Below are positions 22,602 through 34,475 of a stretch of DNA of 64,000 bases, piece after piece. The translations under genes were made by a program, and so were the position numbers. The DNA is from Trichobilharzia szidati (Eukaryota; Platyhelminthes; Trematoda; Strigeidida; Schistosomatidae), in the NCBI GenBank assembly GCA_944472155.2, contig OX235272.1:7052354-7116353 (forward strand), read 5' to 3'. Under the pieces are notes generated by a model, which saw only the letters and a list, made by a program, of their open reading frames with translations, was not told the origin of the DNA and searched no databases. Each line of letters starts with the position of its first letter. The first letter of the stretch is position 1.

Positions 22602-22946
22602 ATCGTACCACAAAACAAAGATTGTCTACAGAAGGTTTAAGAGCTGAATACGATGTTATGTATGGATGGGAATTTGCTGATGCTACTGGCCGATCAATTG
22701 ACTCCAGTTTATTCGCTGACAGTGTATCCATCGATTCAACTGGCAGTCTACGTTTAAGAGATTTAGTAGCACCGAATCGTGGAAATTTACCCTATAAAAT
22801 ACGTTGTGTTGCTGTAGTCAGTAAACGTCCAAGTACACCGGAAGAGAAACCTGGTCCATCAAAATCATATAAATCTGATTACTTTGGATTAGATATTAAA
22901 CGGCCGGATGGTACATCGACGAGAATTATTGGTGGTAAAGTTGACA
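22602..22946 (+). CDS. Ig-array gene, exon B1 (second half of an Ig domain)
   Basis: This is the first visible exon of a tandem immunoglobulin gene. It has a pyrimidine-rich acceptor (TTCTTTCTTTAG) and an ideal GTAAGT donor. The 345 bases start after one base of a codon and end with one base, so phase is 1-1. It encodes the second half of an Ig domain: a tryptophan in YGWEFAD (C strand) and a cysteine in KIRCVAV (F strand), then a proline-rich loop and a GLDIKRPDG strand, ending in IIGGKVD. The preceding A exon with the first cysteine should lie upstream, perhaps in the gap. In this layout Ig domains are split after the B strand. A perlecan-like (heparan sulphate proteoglycan) or hemicentin-like secreted protein is the most likely product. 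Confidence 0.88.
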
Positions 22947-23519
22947 GTAAGTTCATTGTGAAGGCTTGTTTTATTTAATTTTCATTAAAGTTCTCGATAT
23001 CTAAATATTCACTAGGTTTATGAAGCCTAGAAAGCGGGAAACAAAGGTTCTTAGTTGATGCCGTTTCAGTGTGATTATTGGGTCGGGTGATTAGTCCTGG
23101 TGTGATCACTCAGAATTCACTGTGTTAATTAGTATTTCAATATAAATTTCGTCAAGAATCAACTTCTGTTTCACCCTGGCTTGGGACTTTTCAACAGGTA
23201 CTGAACTCAAAACCTTGACGTTATGATGACCAAGTCGTTGATGATTCAGCCAATTGGGCTGGAAACATAAACTTTAGCTTCATAATTACCATGATAACCT
23301 AAACTGACAAACAACGAATCAGTTTATCCTTTGAAAAAGAACACTATTTTGTGTCGCCACCATGTTCTATTTGCATCTATGTTTTCTATCTGAATGCATG
23401 TTTCGTTAGTAACAGGGCATCATATTGATTGGTTAGTCAGTTTGCAACAGTGGAAGTGTTGGCCGCTGCCTGAAATGCAGGACAAATACAGTTGGAGAAT
23501 TATTCGAGCATTGATTTGT

Positions 23520-23890
23520 AGAGAGAGATTTGATTGACTGGTCACAGGATTTCATCATGAGCTGATATTGGTTAGGGAACCATCTGAAAACCACCATGTA
23601 GTACTTGACAGGTGTCTCGTCCCAGTGTTTTGCGCTCTTCATCAGCACGCACCCACCAGGGTTCAAACCCAGGACATCTGGTTACAAGGTGAGCTAGCAA
23701 GTAGACTATTAAGCCACTGGAACCTGATCCAGTAGCCAGCCCATGAATTCCAACTTCTGCCAATTCACAACGTAGCGCGACCGTTAGCGAATGTCATCTG
23801 TGGTGAGTATTTCTCCTCAAACCCGACCTCCTGTATCCCACTGCCAGTGACGACTTCCCACTAGAATCTCAGGTAACTACCTACCTGAAT
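23520..23890 (-). mobile_element. family C hammerhead SINE, long unit
   Basis: Nearly full minus-strand unit in the first visible intron. The leader begins at 23890 (GGTAGTTACCTGAG), the head is at about 23730 and a mutated hammerhead lies near 23610-23660 (GCTGATGAAGAG, GGGACGAGAC). The 3' end is at 23520. Confidence 0.7.
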
Positions 23891-23892
23891 TC

Positions 23893-24015
23893 CGGTTGGT
23901 GCATACTAATGAAGAGTCCCAAACTAGAACGAAACGATTGTCCACTACTCCCTTTTAGTTTTCTAATGGTTCTCTAACCGATTTCAGCTCACGTTGAAAT
24001 CCTGTGACCAATAAT
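23893..24015 (+). mobile_element. family C 3' half, plus copy
   Basis: It directly follows the previous unit in opposite orientation. It has ATGAAGAGTCCCAAACTAG, then AACGAAAC and a GTCCAC site. The core has C-to-A at the first core base (CTAATGAAGAG context). No tRNA-like head. Confidence 0.65.
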
Positions 24016-24971
24016 TGAAGAATGTTGAATATTATAGATTTATGTACTTCGCATGAACTTCCAATGCTAGGTTAGGGTAAGTTGGTTCAGTGTTAGGAAT
24101 GAGTTTATTTAAGGGTAGACACTTTGCTGGATAAAATCTTTTCCCTTAACTCCTGTTATGATGAAGTGTTACTGGGTTGAGGATTCACCTAACTTCACTA
24201 GAATGCGCCTCCACACACGACATTATAATCAACCGATCACCTGAAAATATCCCTCATGCTGAGACAGGCACAACGGCAAATTCATCCGTGACAACAACAC
24301 AATCGTTTATTAGACAAAATACATGGTAACTCATATTCACCAACCCTCAGGAATTTTAGTCATAAAATAAAAGAGTCAAAAACTATCCAATGAGGTTATG
24401 ATGTCAATGCATGCATAAACCATGAATTCATTAGTAACAAAGAAGCTTGTCCGTCGTAACAATTCCCGAACAGCATTCATTTTCAATAATAATATTATTG
24501 GTGCGACCGTTTGGTTATTATCCTATGGATTAGTTTCGCCAGAAGCTCGTCGGATAGAGTACTCTTACGCTAAAACCACTTAACTGATATTCATTATTCG
24601 TTCAGTAATATTAGCTTTCTGAAATTAGCGTGTTTCTTGGCATTATCAAGCTTTCTATTGTAATATTGATCATATGAATAAAATAGCGTATGCAGTTCAT
24701 GTTGGTAGATTATGATCTAGAAGTCCAATATAAAAATGATGCGTAGGAGAAATGGAAAGTAGAGACGACAATGAAAAGCGTGGATATCATAGAAATCACC
24801 TTTAATGTGACTAGAACATGGTTATTAGTGTGACTCATGCTAATATTTCCTTAAATGTAAACAAGTATAATCTTAATTGAATATGAATTCAGATATAATT
24901 ACAAGGTAGGCATAATTATCACCCCCAACACCAACAAACTGGCTTCACTAATCATCTATAATAAGCCTACA

Positions 24972-25206
24972 TGTTTTTTTTTCTTCACGTCCCCCAGTGG
25001 AACATAGGGCTTCAAGCTAGTGGCTTGAAGTTTCTGTAGCAGTGTTTATTATTTTACGGGATGGGGTTGCTAGCCTCATGCCCAACATTTCCTCTTCACC
25101 AGCATTATTTCTGGCTTAGCGAGGTAAAGGAGTGCGTCGGCCGGGGACCGAACCCCGGACCATGTGCATGGTTGGCGAGCGTCCTAACCGCTATGCCACC
25201 GACGCT
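24972..25206 (-). mobile_element. family A SINE, full-length
   Basis: The minus-strand head begins GCGTCGGTGGCATAGCGG at 25206 and pairs with CCGACGC to form a complete seven-base acceptor-like stem. It includes an A-box-like TAGCGGTTAGGAC and B box GGTTCGGTCCC. The body (GCTAGCAACCCCATCC) and tail (AAGCCCTATGTTCCACTGG) end in a run of A. The tail matches the 3' end of the RTE LINE copies. One of the best preserved copies. Confidence 0.85.
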
Positions 25207-25369
25207 AAACAGCCGAAGCAAGCCTACATGACTACGTCAAAATTTTTTTAACCATTCAGAGACACTTGATTGGCCGTTTATGTGATATTCGTGCTATTCG
25301 ACTTCTGTTGGACTGACATACTAACTCCATCTTACAACAATATTCTGATGTGGTTGTGTTAGTTAGTTA

Positions 25370-25805
25370 ATTTGCGGCAAGGATCTAGCAGAGAAAAATT
25401 ATCCTTTCTCCACGAGTGCCTTCGTCATAAAATCCTATCAACCAATGTCAGATATAAACCACCAGTCAGCTGCCCAATGGGATGGAAATTGGCCGAACAA
25501 TGTGGAAGACGAGTGGTCAAATTATTGATTACAGACGCACATTATCGGATAAACAAATATCAACAAATAATAAATGTCCAAAAAGAAAAACTAGAGAAAA
25601 CCCTCAACCAGGAACACCTGTCAACGCTCGTCACCGCAATTACATTGTCAAGTAGAAAACACAGAGAACAAAGATGAAGAGTCCTCAAAGCCAAGCTAGC
25701 TAAGATTAGAAAACACGGAAATTAACTATCCAGCTCAGAGAACCCAACCACATCAAAATCATCCACCGGAGCTACAAATCTTCGCCATCATATCTATAAC
25801 AATAT
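25370..25805 (+). pseudogene. PLE-B copy, N-terminal piece joined to 3' end
   Basis: An open frame 25372-25677 encodes a basic, helical segment (CLRHKILSTNVRYKPP, then LVTAITLSSRKHREQ) that I take as the N-terminal part of a second Penelope-like family. After the stop the sequence jumps to the element's 3' end (25725-25800), identical in layout to 29045-29105. The reverse transcriptase and endonuclease are deleted. Assignment to PLE-B rests on the shared terminal region. Confidence 0.55.
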
Positions 25806-25834
25806 TCATTGTATTGAAATGATAACTTGCAGGG

Positions 25835-26175
25835 ATTTGATTGTTTATAGGTTTCCATCATGAGCCGACATCGATTAGAGAACCGTTGGAAAACCACCAA
25901 GGAGTACTGGACAGTTGTTTCATCAGCCTAGTTTGGCACTAACTGCTCACCAGTAAGCACTCATTGTTTCCATGGTTTGAATCCAGGACCTTCTGGTTAC
26001 AAGGCGAGCTCGTAACGCATTCAGCCATTGGGACCCGATCTACTTTTACCAGTTCACGACATAGTGCGACCACTAGCGAATGCTATCTGTGTCGAATATT
26101 TTTCGTCACACCTGGGCTGCTGTACCCCACTGGTCACAGTTTCACACTAGGACCCAGGTAACTACCTACATGAAT
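25835..26175 (-). mobile_element. family C hammerhead SINE, long unit
   Basis: Full minus-strand unit with leader at 26170-26040, head at about 26030-25960, mutated hammerhead near 25900-25950 and 3' end AATCCCTGCAAG at 25835. Confidence 0.7.
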
Positions 26176-26225
26176 AGGACCAGACGCTATTAAACATCAG
26201 ATTAATATTCAGACAGTCATTCTAG

Positions 26226-26514
26226 TTCAAATGAACTGTCGTCAAGATTTGACAGAATAGTTCTAAAATATTTGGGCACCGAGTGAGAAGTAGACATTTG
26301 TAAAAAATTATATTTGTAAAATCTAAGCGACATTGAAATGAGTAATTCTAACGTTTCGTTCTGCAATCTGGTTCGAACTTCTTCAGGGAAATTAATCGAA
26401 GTTAACAGAGGTTTATATATAAAAGGAACATCATTTGTACAAATGTCTACTTCTCACTCGGAGCCCAAATATTTTTGAACTATTCTGTCAAATCTTGACG
26501 ACAGTTCATTTGAA
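26226..26514. repeat. inverted repeat, arms of about 75 bases
   Basis: The arm at 26226-26300 and the arm at 26439-26514 are reverse complements with about two or three mismatches. The 138-base centre holds a segment (CGTTTCGTTCTGCAATCTGG) found inverted at 27120-27200 and, diverged, at 52201-52400. It looks like an inverted pair of element termini, possibly of PLE-B or another Penelope-like family. Confidence 0.7.
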
Positions 26515-26555
26515 TTATTTTGCTATCGAATTAAATTAACAGAGAAACTGTGTAA

Positions 26556-26813
26556 TTGGAACAATCATCGTGTTTTCACTCTCCGTTGTCTGCAACAGAA
26601 TGCATATCCGTAGCTGCCGAGTCACCTGACAACTCTAGTAGGTCGAATAAAGCAGCTCAATCTTCAGAAAGAAGACAATGCAATAAGTCCGACAGGGTGC
26701 TTACAGTAAACTCTAATCCTAAACACCATTATTTTGAAAATACGTCTAATCATAAAATTCTAGATACTAACAGTTTGAACGGACATGAAGGCGTGATGTT
26801 AGCTGATACATAG
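26556..26813 (+). other. open frame between repeat termini, unknown
   Basis: An 85-codon open frame, rich in serine and asparagine, lies between the inverted repeat at 26226-26514 and the related terminus at 27065-27215. I recognise no domain. It may be residual coding sequence of the element bounded by those termini or may be chance. Confidence 0.25.
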
Positions 26814-27064
26814 GAAATCCTGATTAATAAATAAAAATGGATATGTATCACTAATTATTAATACTTGGTCAAAATTCTCGACTGTCCATATCTTCTTATG
26901 GAAACGTTAAGAAATGTTTTACAACTGTTTACCCACACACACATACACACACTGTTTAAAGTGTTTAACAAAGGTAGACCAATATTTGTAAGTCCGAGGT
27001 CGAATTTCGATCACAGCTCATACAATTTTGTTTATTATACATGTTGAATGACTCATGATTGGAC

Positions 27065-27215
27065 AAACTTTTTAAAAACAAGTGATGTGCCTTTTATATA
27101 TTAACCTCCGTTATGTTAATTTCGATTAATTTCCCTGAAGAAGTTCGAACCAGATTGCCGAACGAAACGTTGGAATTACTCATTTCAATCTCGCTGAGAT
27201 TTTACAAAAGTTATT
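27065..27215 (-). repeat. element terminus, hammerhead-like remnant
   Basis: Minus-oriented relative of the centre of 26226-26514. On the plus strand it contains CCTGAAGAAGTTCG, then CCGAACGAAACGTTGGAATT. GAAGA and GAAA, a GTTC/GAAC stem and a seven-base stem I (TAATTTC with GGAATTA, one G-T pair) suggest a Penelope-type hammerhead with one extra A and a GTT site. Tentative. Confidence 0.45.
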
Positions 27216-27615
27216 CTAGTTGGCTGGATGTACTTTAGAACCTAACAGTGTGTGACTGAATAATCGTGATTTGAATTAGGGCTGGTTTATTTTCATTATG
27301 TTTAAATTTAAAATATTGAGTAGGAGTGTTGTAAGCGGTTGATGTGAAATCTGTGCTCACATAATTTACTAAATATGTGATCCTCATGGAGGAACTTATC
27401 GTGATCAATTGTGATCGTTATGTGAAGACGGTAAAATAGTTATTGGTTGACGTGTTGAATGGAATGTGATTTAGTTACACTGTGGCGAGCATTCACACTT
27501 TGCGTTGATAATGATAATGTCATAAAGGATAAATTGAGTCTGTTATTAATAATGAGTACTATTCTGCACTGTCCTCTTGTGAAAGAGAAGAGAAGAGGAA
27601 TCCGAGAGCAAAATC

Positions 27616-29115
27616 ACACTTTTGAAGGTCTTAGTCAAGAGAACAACTACGGGAGAATTAGAAACCCAAGTTTATAGAAAATCAACTCACACAGACCGAA
27701 TACCGAATTACAACAGCGACAATCTAATAATACACAAAAGGAATTGCATACAAACACTATTCAAGAGGGCCAGGACTCATTGCAGCACTCCCAACTTAAG
27801 CGGATGCCCGGCGCTCTTCACCGGGTTGACTGTCTATTGGATGACAGTCTAGGGGAGATGGCTAAACCCTGATTCCAAACCTCCAACGACTGGCGTATGA
27901 AACTCACTGGAGCTCACCGGCAGACGTATGGACAAAGGGCTTGTTGGATTTCCTGGATGTCTAGCCCCATTCAAAAAGGCGTATGAAGCGAACTCCGGTC
28001 ACCGGCTGCCAATGGATAGTGGACTCCCTACTCCACTCCTACTGCCTTGTAGGTCACACTTGGTTGTGTAAAGGCTAGAGCTGCACTCTCAAACAAAAGG
28101 CCGAGCGATTCTGGGGACATCACTCGTACCAAATTCCCATGAAACTTCATGAACTCTCTTCATCAGATCGCCGCGCCTGGGCAGCGATGATTCGAGATGT
28201 TCATGAAGCCGGCTCATCCTTCCGTAGGAGATAGCCGAAGTAGAGAGAGAGAGTCCCAACTTAAGGAAAATTGAAAAGAGATATCTCATGAACGTCTTCC
28301 AAAAGAATAGATATCCACGGAATTTCATCAAAAGACATCTACTCTCAAGCCAACCTATCAAACCAAAAACCCCTAAGGAAAGCAAAAAGAAAATCGCCTT
28401 ACGTCTGGACGTCTCAGAAACCACTGCAAGACTCTTCAAACCTTTAGGAATTGACGTCGCACACAAACCAACAAAATCACTTCACTCAGCTCAACAGCGA
28501 AAGAAGAGAAGGTAGAACCAACATCATCTAAAAAATAAATTATAGCAACTGCAAAAAGACACTACATTGGCCAAAGTGGACATCCCCTTCATCTTCGTAT
28601 CCATGATCATAAACTAGCTGTCAAAAGACATGACATCCACTCCCTCATATCACTGCATACAGACAACCACGGACATCAAATCGACTGGGACAACCAATGT
28701 TCAAATATTAGACAGGGGAAACACCAAAATTGCTAGAGAATTTTTAGAAGCCTGGTATTCCAGTGAATCATCAATCAATAGACACATTGAGATAGACAAA
28801 ATTTGCCAATCGATAAGAAGGAAATCTCACACACAAAGGGTCAAAGTTCAAGTCAAAGAAACAATCAGTTCCAACATAAGTAACCTAGAAGGTGTCAAAA
28901 CACACAAAAACAACCAATCACGTCCAAGGTCACCAGGAGAGATGATTAATAAACTCGTGGAGAAATCTAAAAGCTCACTTCAGTGAACTGAAGTATGCGC
29001 TGAAGATGTCACCTAGTAGGGCGATGAAAGCTTTGCAAATTAACTATCCACCTCAGAGAACACAACAACATCAAAATCATGCACCTGAGCTACAAATCTT
29101 CTCCATAATATCTGG
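27616..29115 (+). pseudogene. PLE-B copy interrupted by a 462-base insertion
   Basis: Before the insertion (27616-27800) the translation carries ETQVYRKSTHTDRI, the conserved end of a Penelope-like RT. After it (28263-28515) the frame resumes as a basic linker with KNRYPRNFIKRHLL. A GIY-YIG remnant follows at about 28550-28720 (HYIGQSGHPLHLRIHDH), and the terminal region is at 29045-29105. The stop and frame breaks make it inactive. Family B differs clearly from PLE-A in sequence. Confidence 0.8.
27801..28262 (+). mobile_element. 462-base non-autonomous insertion with 12-base target duplication
   Basis: The element is bounded by exact copies of TCCCAACTTAAG at 27789-27800 and 28263-28274. 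Removing the insert and one copy restores the host PLE-B frame. It is richer in G and C than the surroundings, has no convincing coding frame, and ends in a (GA)n tract (about 28250-28262), which marks the plus-strand 3' end if it is a retroposon. I do not recognise the family and see no other copy in this window. Confidence 0.85.
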
Positions 29116-29129
29116 GAAAAACGGAGTCT

Positions 29130-29365
29130 GTAAATAATAGTGAGTACTATTCTGTGTGCCGATAAAAGCACTTCCAACAGCCTCCTGAAGACTTTTATCA
29201 ACAACTGATGGTCAGATGGCCGGCCAGAAAATATATGTAATAAGAAACTCCAGCGGTAGACCAGCCAACAACCTAAGGCTGAAAAGATATGCAGAAGGAA
29301 CCGAAGATGGATTAGACATACGCTGAAGAGGACATCAGTTTCATTGTGGCTTCAGATACGCGTTG
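29130..29365 (+). mobile_element. RTE/SR2-like fragment
   Basis: It has the C-terminal RTE segment with TTTTATCAACAACTGA, then AGATGGCCGGCCAGAAA and GATGGATTAGACATACGCTG, matching 17690-17830 and 30390-30550. The 3' end is missing. Confidence 0.65.
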
Positions 29366-29656
29366 CTGAAAAGTTGAACGGGCAGAAAACCTAGATTCAA
29401 GGCTTCCTGCTAACTGGCTCCTACCTTGTTAGTATTAATTTAAAGTGTACCACGATTACAAGTTACCCATACTGGTGACAATACTCCTGAATTCACTGAC
29501 TGACAGAATTCAGTCAGTATCCAGTCTAAAGATTGGACACATGGTTTAGGTTGCACTCGAGTAAATAATCAATGTATATCACACGTCTAATGTACATAAA
29601 TTGCATCTCTCATCCTTTCCTTTAATGTTTTGCATTTTTTCCTCTTCATATTTTAG

Positions 29657-29758
29657 TTGCTGGAAACTTAGTCAAAGTGAAGATTGAAGGTTTAAAACCC
29701 GATGGGACATTTACCACACAACTTGGTGGAAATGCTACCATTAAATGTCTTGCTATTG
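29657..29758 (+). CDS. Ig-array gene, exon A1 (first half of Ig domain)
   Basis: 102 bases, phase 1-1, acceptor TTTTAG and donor GTATGT. It encodes VKVKIEGLKPDG and ends with NATIKCLAI, placing the B-strand cysteine four codons before the junction. NAT is a possible N-glycosylation site. It pairs with exon B2 to make a complete Ig domain. It is also in frame with the B1 exon. Confidence 0.87.
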
Positions 29759-30029
29759 GTATGTTAAACGTCTTTCCATTGCTATTGTTGTTGTTGTTGT
29801 TTTTTCTGGACATTTCATGCAGTTGAAAAGTACAAGTACTGAAGGTTGTACCAGTGACAACTGTTTCTGACTTTACTATCTAACTCTTTTTTCAGCTTTA
29901 ATTATTGATAATTTATTCGTTTTCAGGCAACCCAATCAAATTCTGTTAATCTCAGCTAAGAGTCACTTTCATAACCTATAGATTCGAAAATAATTACAAG
30001 TATATAGCTAATTCCCGGATAGTGTGTCG

Positions 30030-30790
30030 GATGGTTCAATAGTAGGGTGCTTACCAGACAAACAGGACTCCAGGTGAACATAGACAAGACGGAGGTTATG
30101 AAAATAACCAACCAACAAACAACAACAACAGCAGCAACATCCAGCGCCAATCACCATCAACGGGAGGGAGCATTGTCTCAACTACAGGAGGAACGGACGA
30201 GGATGTCAAATCGAGAATCGAGAAGGCGAGAAACATATTCATCAACCTGAAACCAATCTGGAAATCTTCGTCACTCAACCCAGCCAGCATCAACAACAAA
30301 ATCCGGATTTTCAATACAAACGTCAGTCAAGTCAGTTCTTCTATACGGATGGATCAGAAACTTGGCGGGTCACAAAGAATATTTCCAACAGCCTGTTGCA
30401 GACCTTTATCAACAACTAACTGTCTTCGCTCTATACTTAAGATCAAATGGCCGGAAAGAAGAAGAACCAACAAGAAACTATGGTAGCAAACAAAACAAGA
30501 ACCAATCGCCCAATAAATATGCAGGAGAAAGTGGAGATGGATTGGACACTCGCCGAGGAGGCGGCGGGGTGACATCGCGCGTCAGGCCAGTGCTCGAGTG
30601 GAACCCGAAAGGGAAGTGGCGAGTGAGACGTCAGTGCAAGGGTGACATGGAGCGGATCGTGTGAAGAGGAGTTGAAACAGTATAGATTAACATGGATGCA
30701 GGTGAAAAGTACAGCAGAAGACAGAAGCAAGTGGAGACGTGTGGTTGAAGCCCTATGTTCCACTAGGAACCCAGCCGGTGTACTCCTAAG
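30030..30790 (+). pseudogene. RTE/SR2-like LINE, 3' part
   Basis: It begins in the segment GTGAACATAGACAAGACGG (the VNIDKTEVMKI motif of the RTE catalytic region) and runs to EALCSTRNPA near 30775. The 3' sequence GAAGCCCTATGTTCCACT lies at 30747-30764. Frameshifts break the frame. It lies in the intron between exons A1 and B2. Confidence 0.8.
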
Positions 30791-31309
30791 TCTCAACCAT
30801 TTTACTAGCCAGGAAAAGAGAAAATTTTTAAGGTTTGGCTAGGAACCCACCTCATAAATTCCACAACGCTATCGTTATCTGAACCTCAAAGCTTGAAAAC
30901 CTAAATTCCACTTTGAAGGCAGATGAATTAAAATGAAATAAATTTTATACTACTATGTTATACTACTTACTCTCTTCACTGACATATGTAGCATCAAGAA
31001 GATTGCATACACCGTGATGTAAGTCATTCTGATTTCCAAGGGAGACCTTGAAGTACTTCTACCTCCAAATGTGCATAAATTGTGAATATGATTCTATGCC
31101 TTACTATTTTGCCCAAGTAACTAGTCAGAATTTGTGAGGTTTGTAATGATTCGGTCCCCTGTAGTGAGTCAGTCCAGATGAACTACTGATGATTTTAGCT
31201 CTAAGTGTTTAGTCCGCTTCCATCTAGCTAAGAAGCGCTACTGTTTGACGTGAGCTGTCTCTAATTACTAACACATCAGTCGGTAGTATGTTATGTGACT
31301 CAAAGAGGG

Positions 31310-31480
31310 CTGTGCTTCGGCCGACGCACTTTTAAACCTCACCCACTTCTCGAGTCGGTAGTAATCCTTTAAAAAAGGAAGTTTGGGCGTGAAGCTAGCA
31401 ACCTGATATTGTGGAAACAGCATAAGTGCTGCTAAAACTTAGAAACTGGAAGTCCTATGTTCCACTTCCAGTGCAATAGA
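31310..31480 (+). mobile_element. family A SINE, 5' truncated
   Basis: It begins at the end of the head (CGGCCGACGCACTTTT), then the body (GGGCGTGAAGCTAGCAACC) and tail (AGTCCTATGTTCCACTTCC). Confidence 0.65.
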
Positions 31481-32139
31481 ATGAAAAATAACTCAAAGAG
31501 CGATAATTCGGTATCATCTGATTACTCGGATTACCTTCCCAACATCCTCCAAGTGGATTATTGAGAGAAGTGGGACTAATTGCATACCCACACAAAACAG
31601 AAAAGAGTCATTCAGCAAAACCGTCTGATGGTTGAATAATTCTTATGTCAATGTAGTACACAACTGTCTGGTCGGAATTTCGTATTTATTCATTTTCAGC
31701 TATACCCTGTGACTGTCATGGCCAATATTCATGCTAATAATCGCATAAATTCATGGCGAAACAATATTTTTAGCTCATATTTTTGTAAACATCACATTTT
31801 GTTGTAAGATGTTTAGTGGTTAGGATATCTTCAGTTTCTAAATACTGCAGCGAGTCCATAGCTTTTTGTGGATTCACTTTATCTTAGAGCTTAAATCTTA
31901 GTTCATTGAGAATCGAAGACTAAAAGTTAGGATCATAAACAACCCTAAGCAAAGTCGTAGGAAGAAAACAAAAAAAATTACTAAACCAATGAAGTTAATG
32001 AATTGCGATCCCTGAGGACAGACGTTTGAATGACTCTTAAGCATCTAATCACAGTATATCAGGGCAGTTTGAGCCAAAGATCAGTTGTCTACATATACTT
32101 CCATTATTTCTTATCCCTTCATTTGATTGGTATTAATAT

Positions 32140-32890
32140 TTTCCATATCTCTGAGTTGAGTTATCCCTCCTACACATGTTCGGTGTAGATTTGTTGAACA
32201 AGAAAGGATTTAATAGTCGATTTCTCCCCCCCGCATATACCTATATTATCTTCTTGAAGTGTAGTTGCATCCTAGTCTGTTGCGTGATTGTATGTTGACG
32301 CATAAATTGTGATTGTTGAGTTTTCCTCTAAACTATTCGCCTTCATAGAGTCACTCATCCTACACTTAGCTGAATTCTTATGTTCCGATAATCTGATGAC
32401 CCCCAATCTACTAGTATGGACCATGTAGCCTACCTCAAAGTCATTGCAAGACATTTTGTAGATTAAGCTATCTTGTCTAGTTAGGTCAGTAGGGTTGTTC
32501 AGGCTACAGAGTTTGTCCCTAATTTCCGTGTTGTTAAGACTCCTGAGTAGGGCCAAAGATGTCCCTTTTCCTTATATGTTAAAGCTGTAGATGACTTAAA
32601 CTCTTGCTTATTTATGTTACAGTTGATAGTCTCACTACTAATTTTTCTCTTATTATGAGATTTTGATTTTCCTAATGAATTTTGTGTGGTAGTTACTTAG
32701 TACCAATGCTTATTCTATCTGTTTCGCCCCATTATTTCGGTTTTCTGATATACCACTCAAGTTTTCACTCAGTTTGTTAGATACTTAAAGAAGCTGGCAT
32801 TTAAAGACAACAAGTGAGATGACTTGAAGACTAAATATCTATTCGAGTATTTCGGCTTTTTTATAATAACACTGTTTTCTTTGGGAATGT
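32140..32890 (-). pseudogene. PLE-A copy, RT end and GIY-YIG
   Basis: Minus-strand order is right: RT C-terminal segment at 32890-32640 (matches 6260-6070), then linker and endonuclease at 32556-32272 with a degraded YMVHTSRLG where the family has YIGQTSRSG. Decay at the GIY-YIG motif suggests loss of activity. It is truncated at both ends. Confidence 0.7.
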
Positions 32891-32899
32891 AGGTATATA

Positions 32900-34260
32900 T
32901 TCAAATGACTACCGTTCAAGGTTAGGAAAAAGCCAGGGTAAAGATTCGGGGGTTAGGACTCGGCTTTAAATATTTGTACAGATGAAATCTAATGCATGAA
33001 TCGTGAATAGCTTTCGTTATCAATAATAAACTGGATTTCTCCGATTTACCGTTCTCCAATCTCGCTGTCATCATTTCAGATGACAACCCTCCATACATCG
33101 GCGTTAATTTTTACGGTCTGTATAGAGATTCTGACTGATATGATAGAGGAATAAAAGCGGTTCCAAAGTACGCATAGCAGAAATACCGTTGCAGATGGAA
33201 TGATACATCACAAGACTTTCTGATATTTTGTAAGTCACACTGCTAAATATGCAACACATGGGTAATGTAGTTAAACTATCTATAGTAACCACCTCTGAAC
33301 ATGACCTTCGACAAACAATTAGAATTACAAGTTATATAGACAAACCAAAGTGTGTAATGTGTTCTACGCTTGTTTAACAAGTTCCTGGAACATCTACCAT
33401 TTGATTACTGTGTGAATAATGGATTCATTGAAGTTACTAAAACATGTCTGTGCTGGCAAAGCTTGACAGAGTAATTGGTCTTGTGGGGGTAAGTTGAAAG
33501 GCGGGATCAAAAGTGGAAACGGATCTCAGAGTACCATGATCTATGGCAGTCTTTTTCAACAATTTCGTCACTTTTATTTCTTCTTAACTCTGGTTATTGC
33601 TAGAAGTCAGTGGTAAGATCTACTGGGGTGGTTGCTGTAAAGTAACTGGTCACGCTGGAGTATAACAACCCATGACAATAACGTAGCGGAAATATTCACA
33701 AAACTAAGCCATTCTTTTGACTTTTTCGCTCTTCTGGACGGGTTACCAGTCCGGATTCCAAGGAATGATTGTGAGAACACTTGAGAAATGTTATCCCAGT
33801 GATAAATAGGTCACCAAATGAAATGACATTCAATCACTTCGATGATTTCATGCACAAAAAGTGGATTGGGTTGACTCTAAGATTCCCGATGACAAACCAG
33901 TAAAGATAATAATAATAATAGTGATTTGCTTTATTCCTGAAAAACGGCACTTATGATACAGTGTAGAATTTTCAGCATTTTCTACAGTATTGCACCTAAT
34001 TTACTCGACAACAACAGCAGAAAAAATACATTACTGGGTAAATTTAACCAAAACCGATAACATCCATCAACTTGAGGCATTAGCAGAAACGGTAGGGTCA
34101 CAATGATGTACAGATGTAAAATGATAGTAACAATAATAATATTAGTATTAATAACACAAAATTATAAGATAATAGGGATAGTGAGTGTCACCATCAAATT
34201 ACAAATACGGGAGTATAAGTAAGCCATTTTTTAAGCTAATTATACAGTAAGCCGTAAGTT
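32900..34260. other. intron, no exon recognised
   Basis: Intronic AT-rich sequence with ATA/ATT simple repeats at 33910 and 34130. A sequence at about 33744-33770 (ACCAGTCCGGATTCC) may be Sm-alpha debris. No exon is seen. Confidence 0.4.
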
Positions 34261-34264
34261 TCAC

Positions 34265-34475
34265 GTTTAAAACTATCTTTAAATTAAATTAAATTTTATT
34301 ATAGCTTGATTCCACACAGTATTTTGGTACAAGTATGGAATTTTCATCATGTGATATCGGTAGCCCAAATTTAGCAGGCCGCCCATTGATATCAGGTATG
34401 CGTCGACTGGGGATCGAATCCCGAGGGCCATGTGCATGGTCGGCTAGCGTCCCAACCACTGTACCGCCGATGAAC
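34265..34475 (-). mobile_element. family B SINE
   Basis: The minus-strand head has ACAGTGGTTGGGACGCTAGC and a B-box GGATTCGATCCCC. The body includes GATATCAATGGGCGGCC and TTTGGGCTACCGATATC, and the end has GGAATCAAGCTATAATAAAA. The head resembles family A but the body and tail differ. Confidence 0.75.

Noticed and set aside
28089..28466. A 125-codon minus-strand gene spanning the 462-base insertion boundary
   Set aside because: It crosses the target duplication and is antisense to PLE-B coding sequence, so it arose by chance.
30354..30796. Long opposite-strand open frames over RTE sequence
   Set aside because: They are shadow frames of the RTE C-terminal region.
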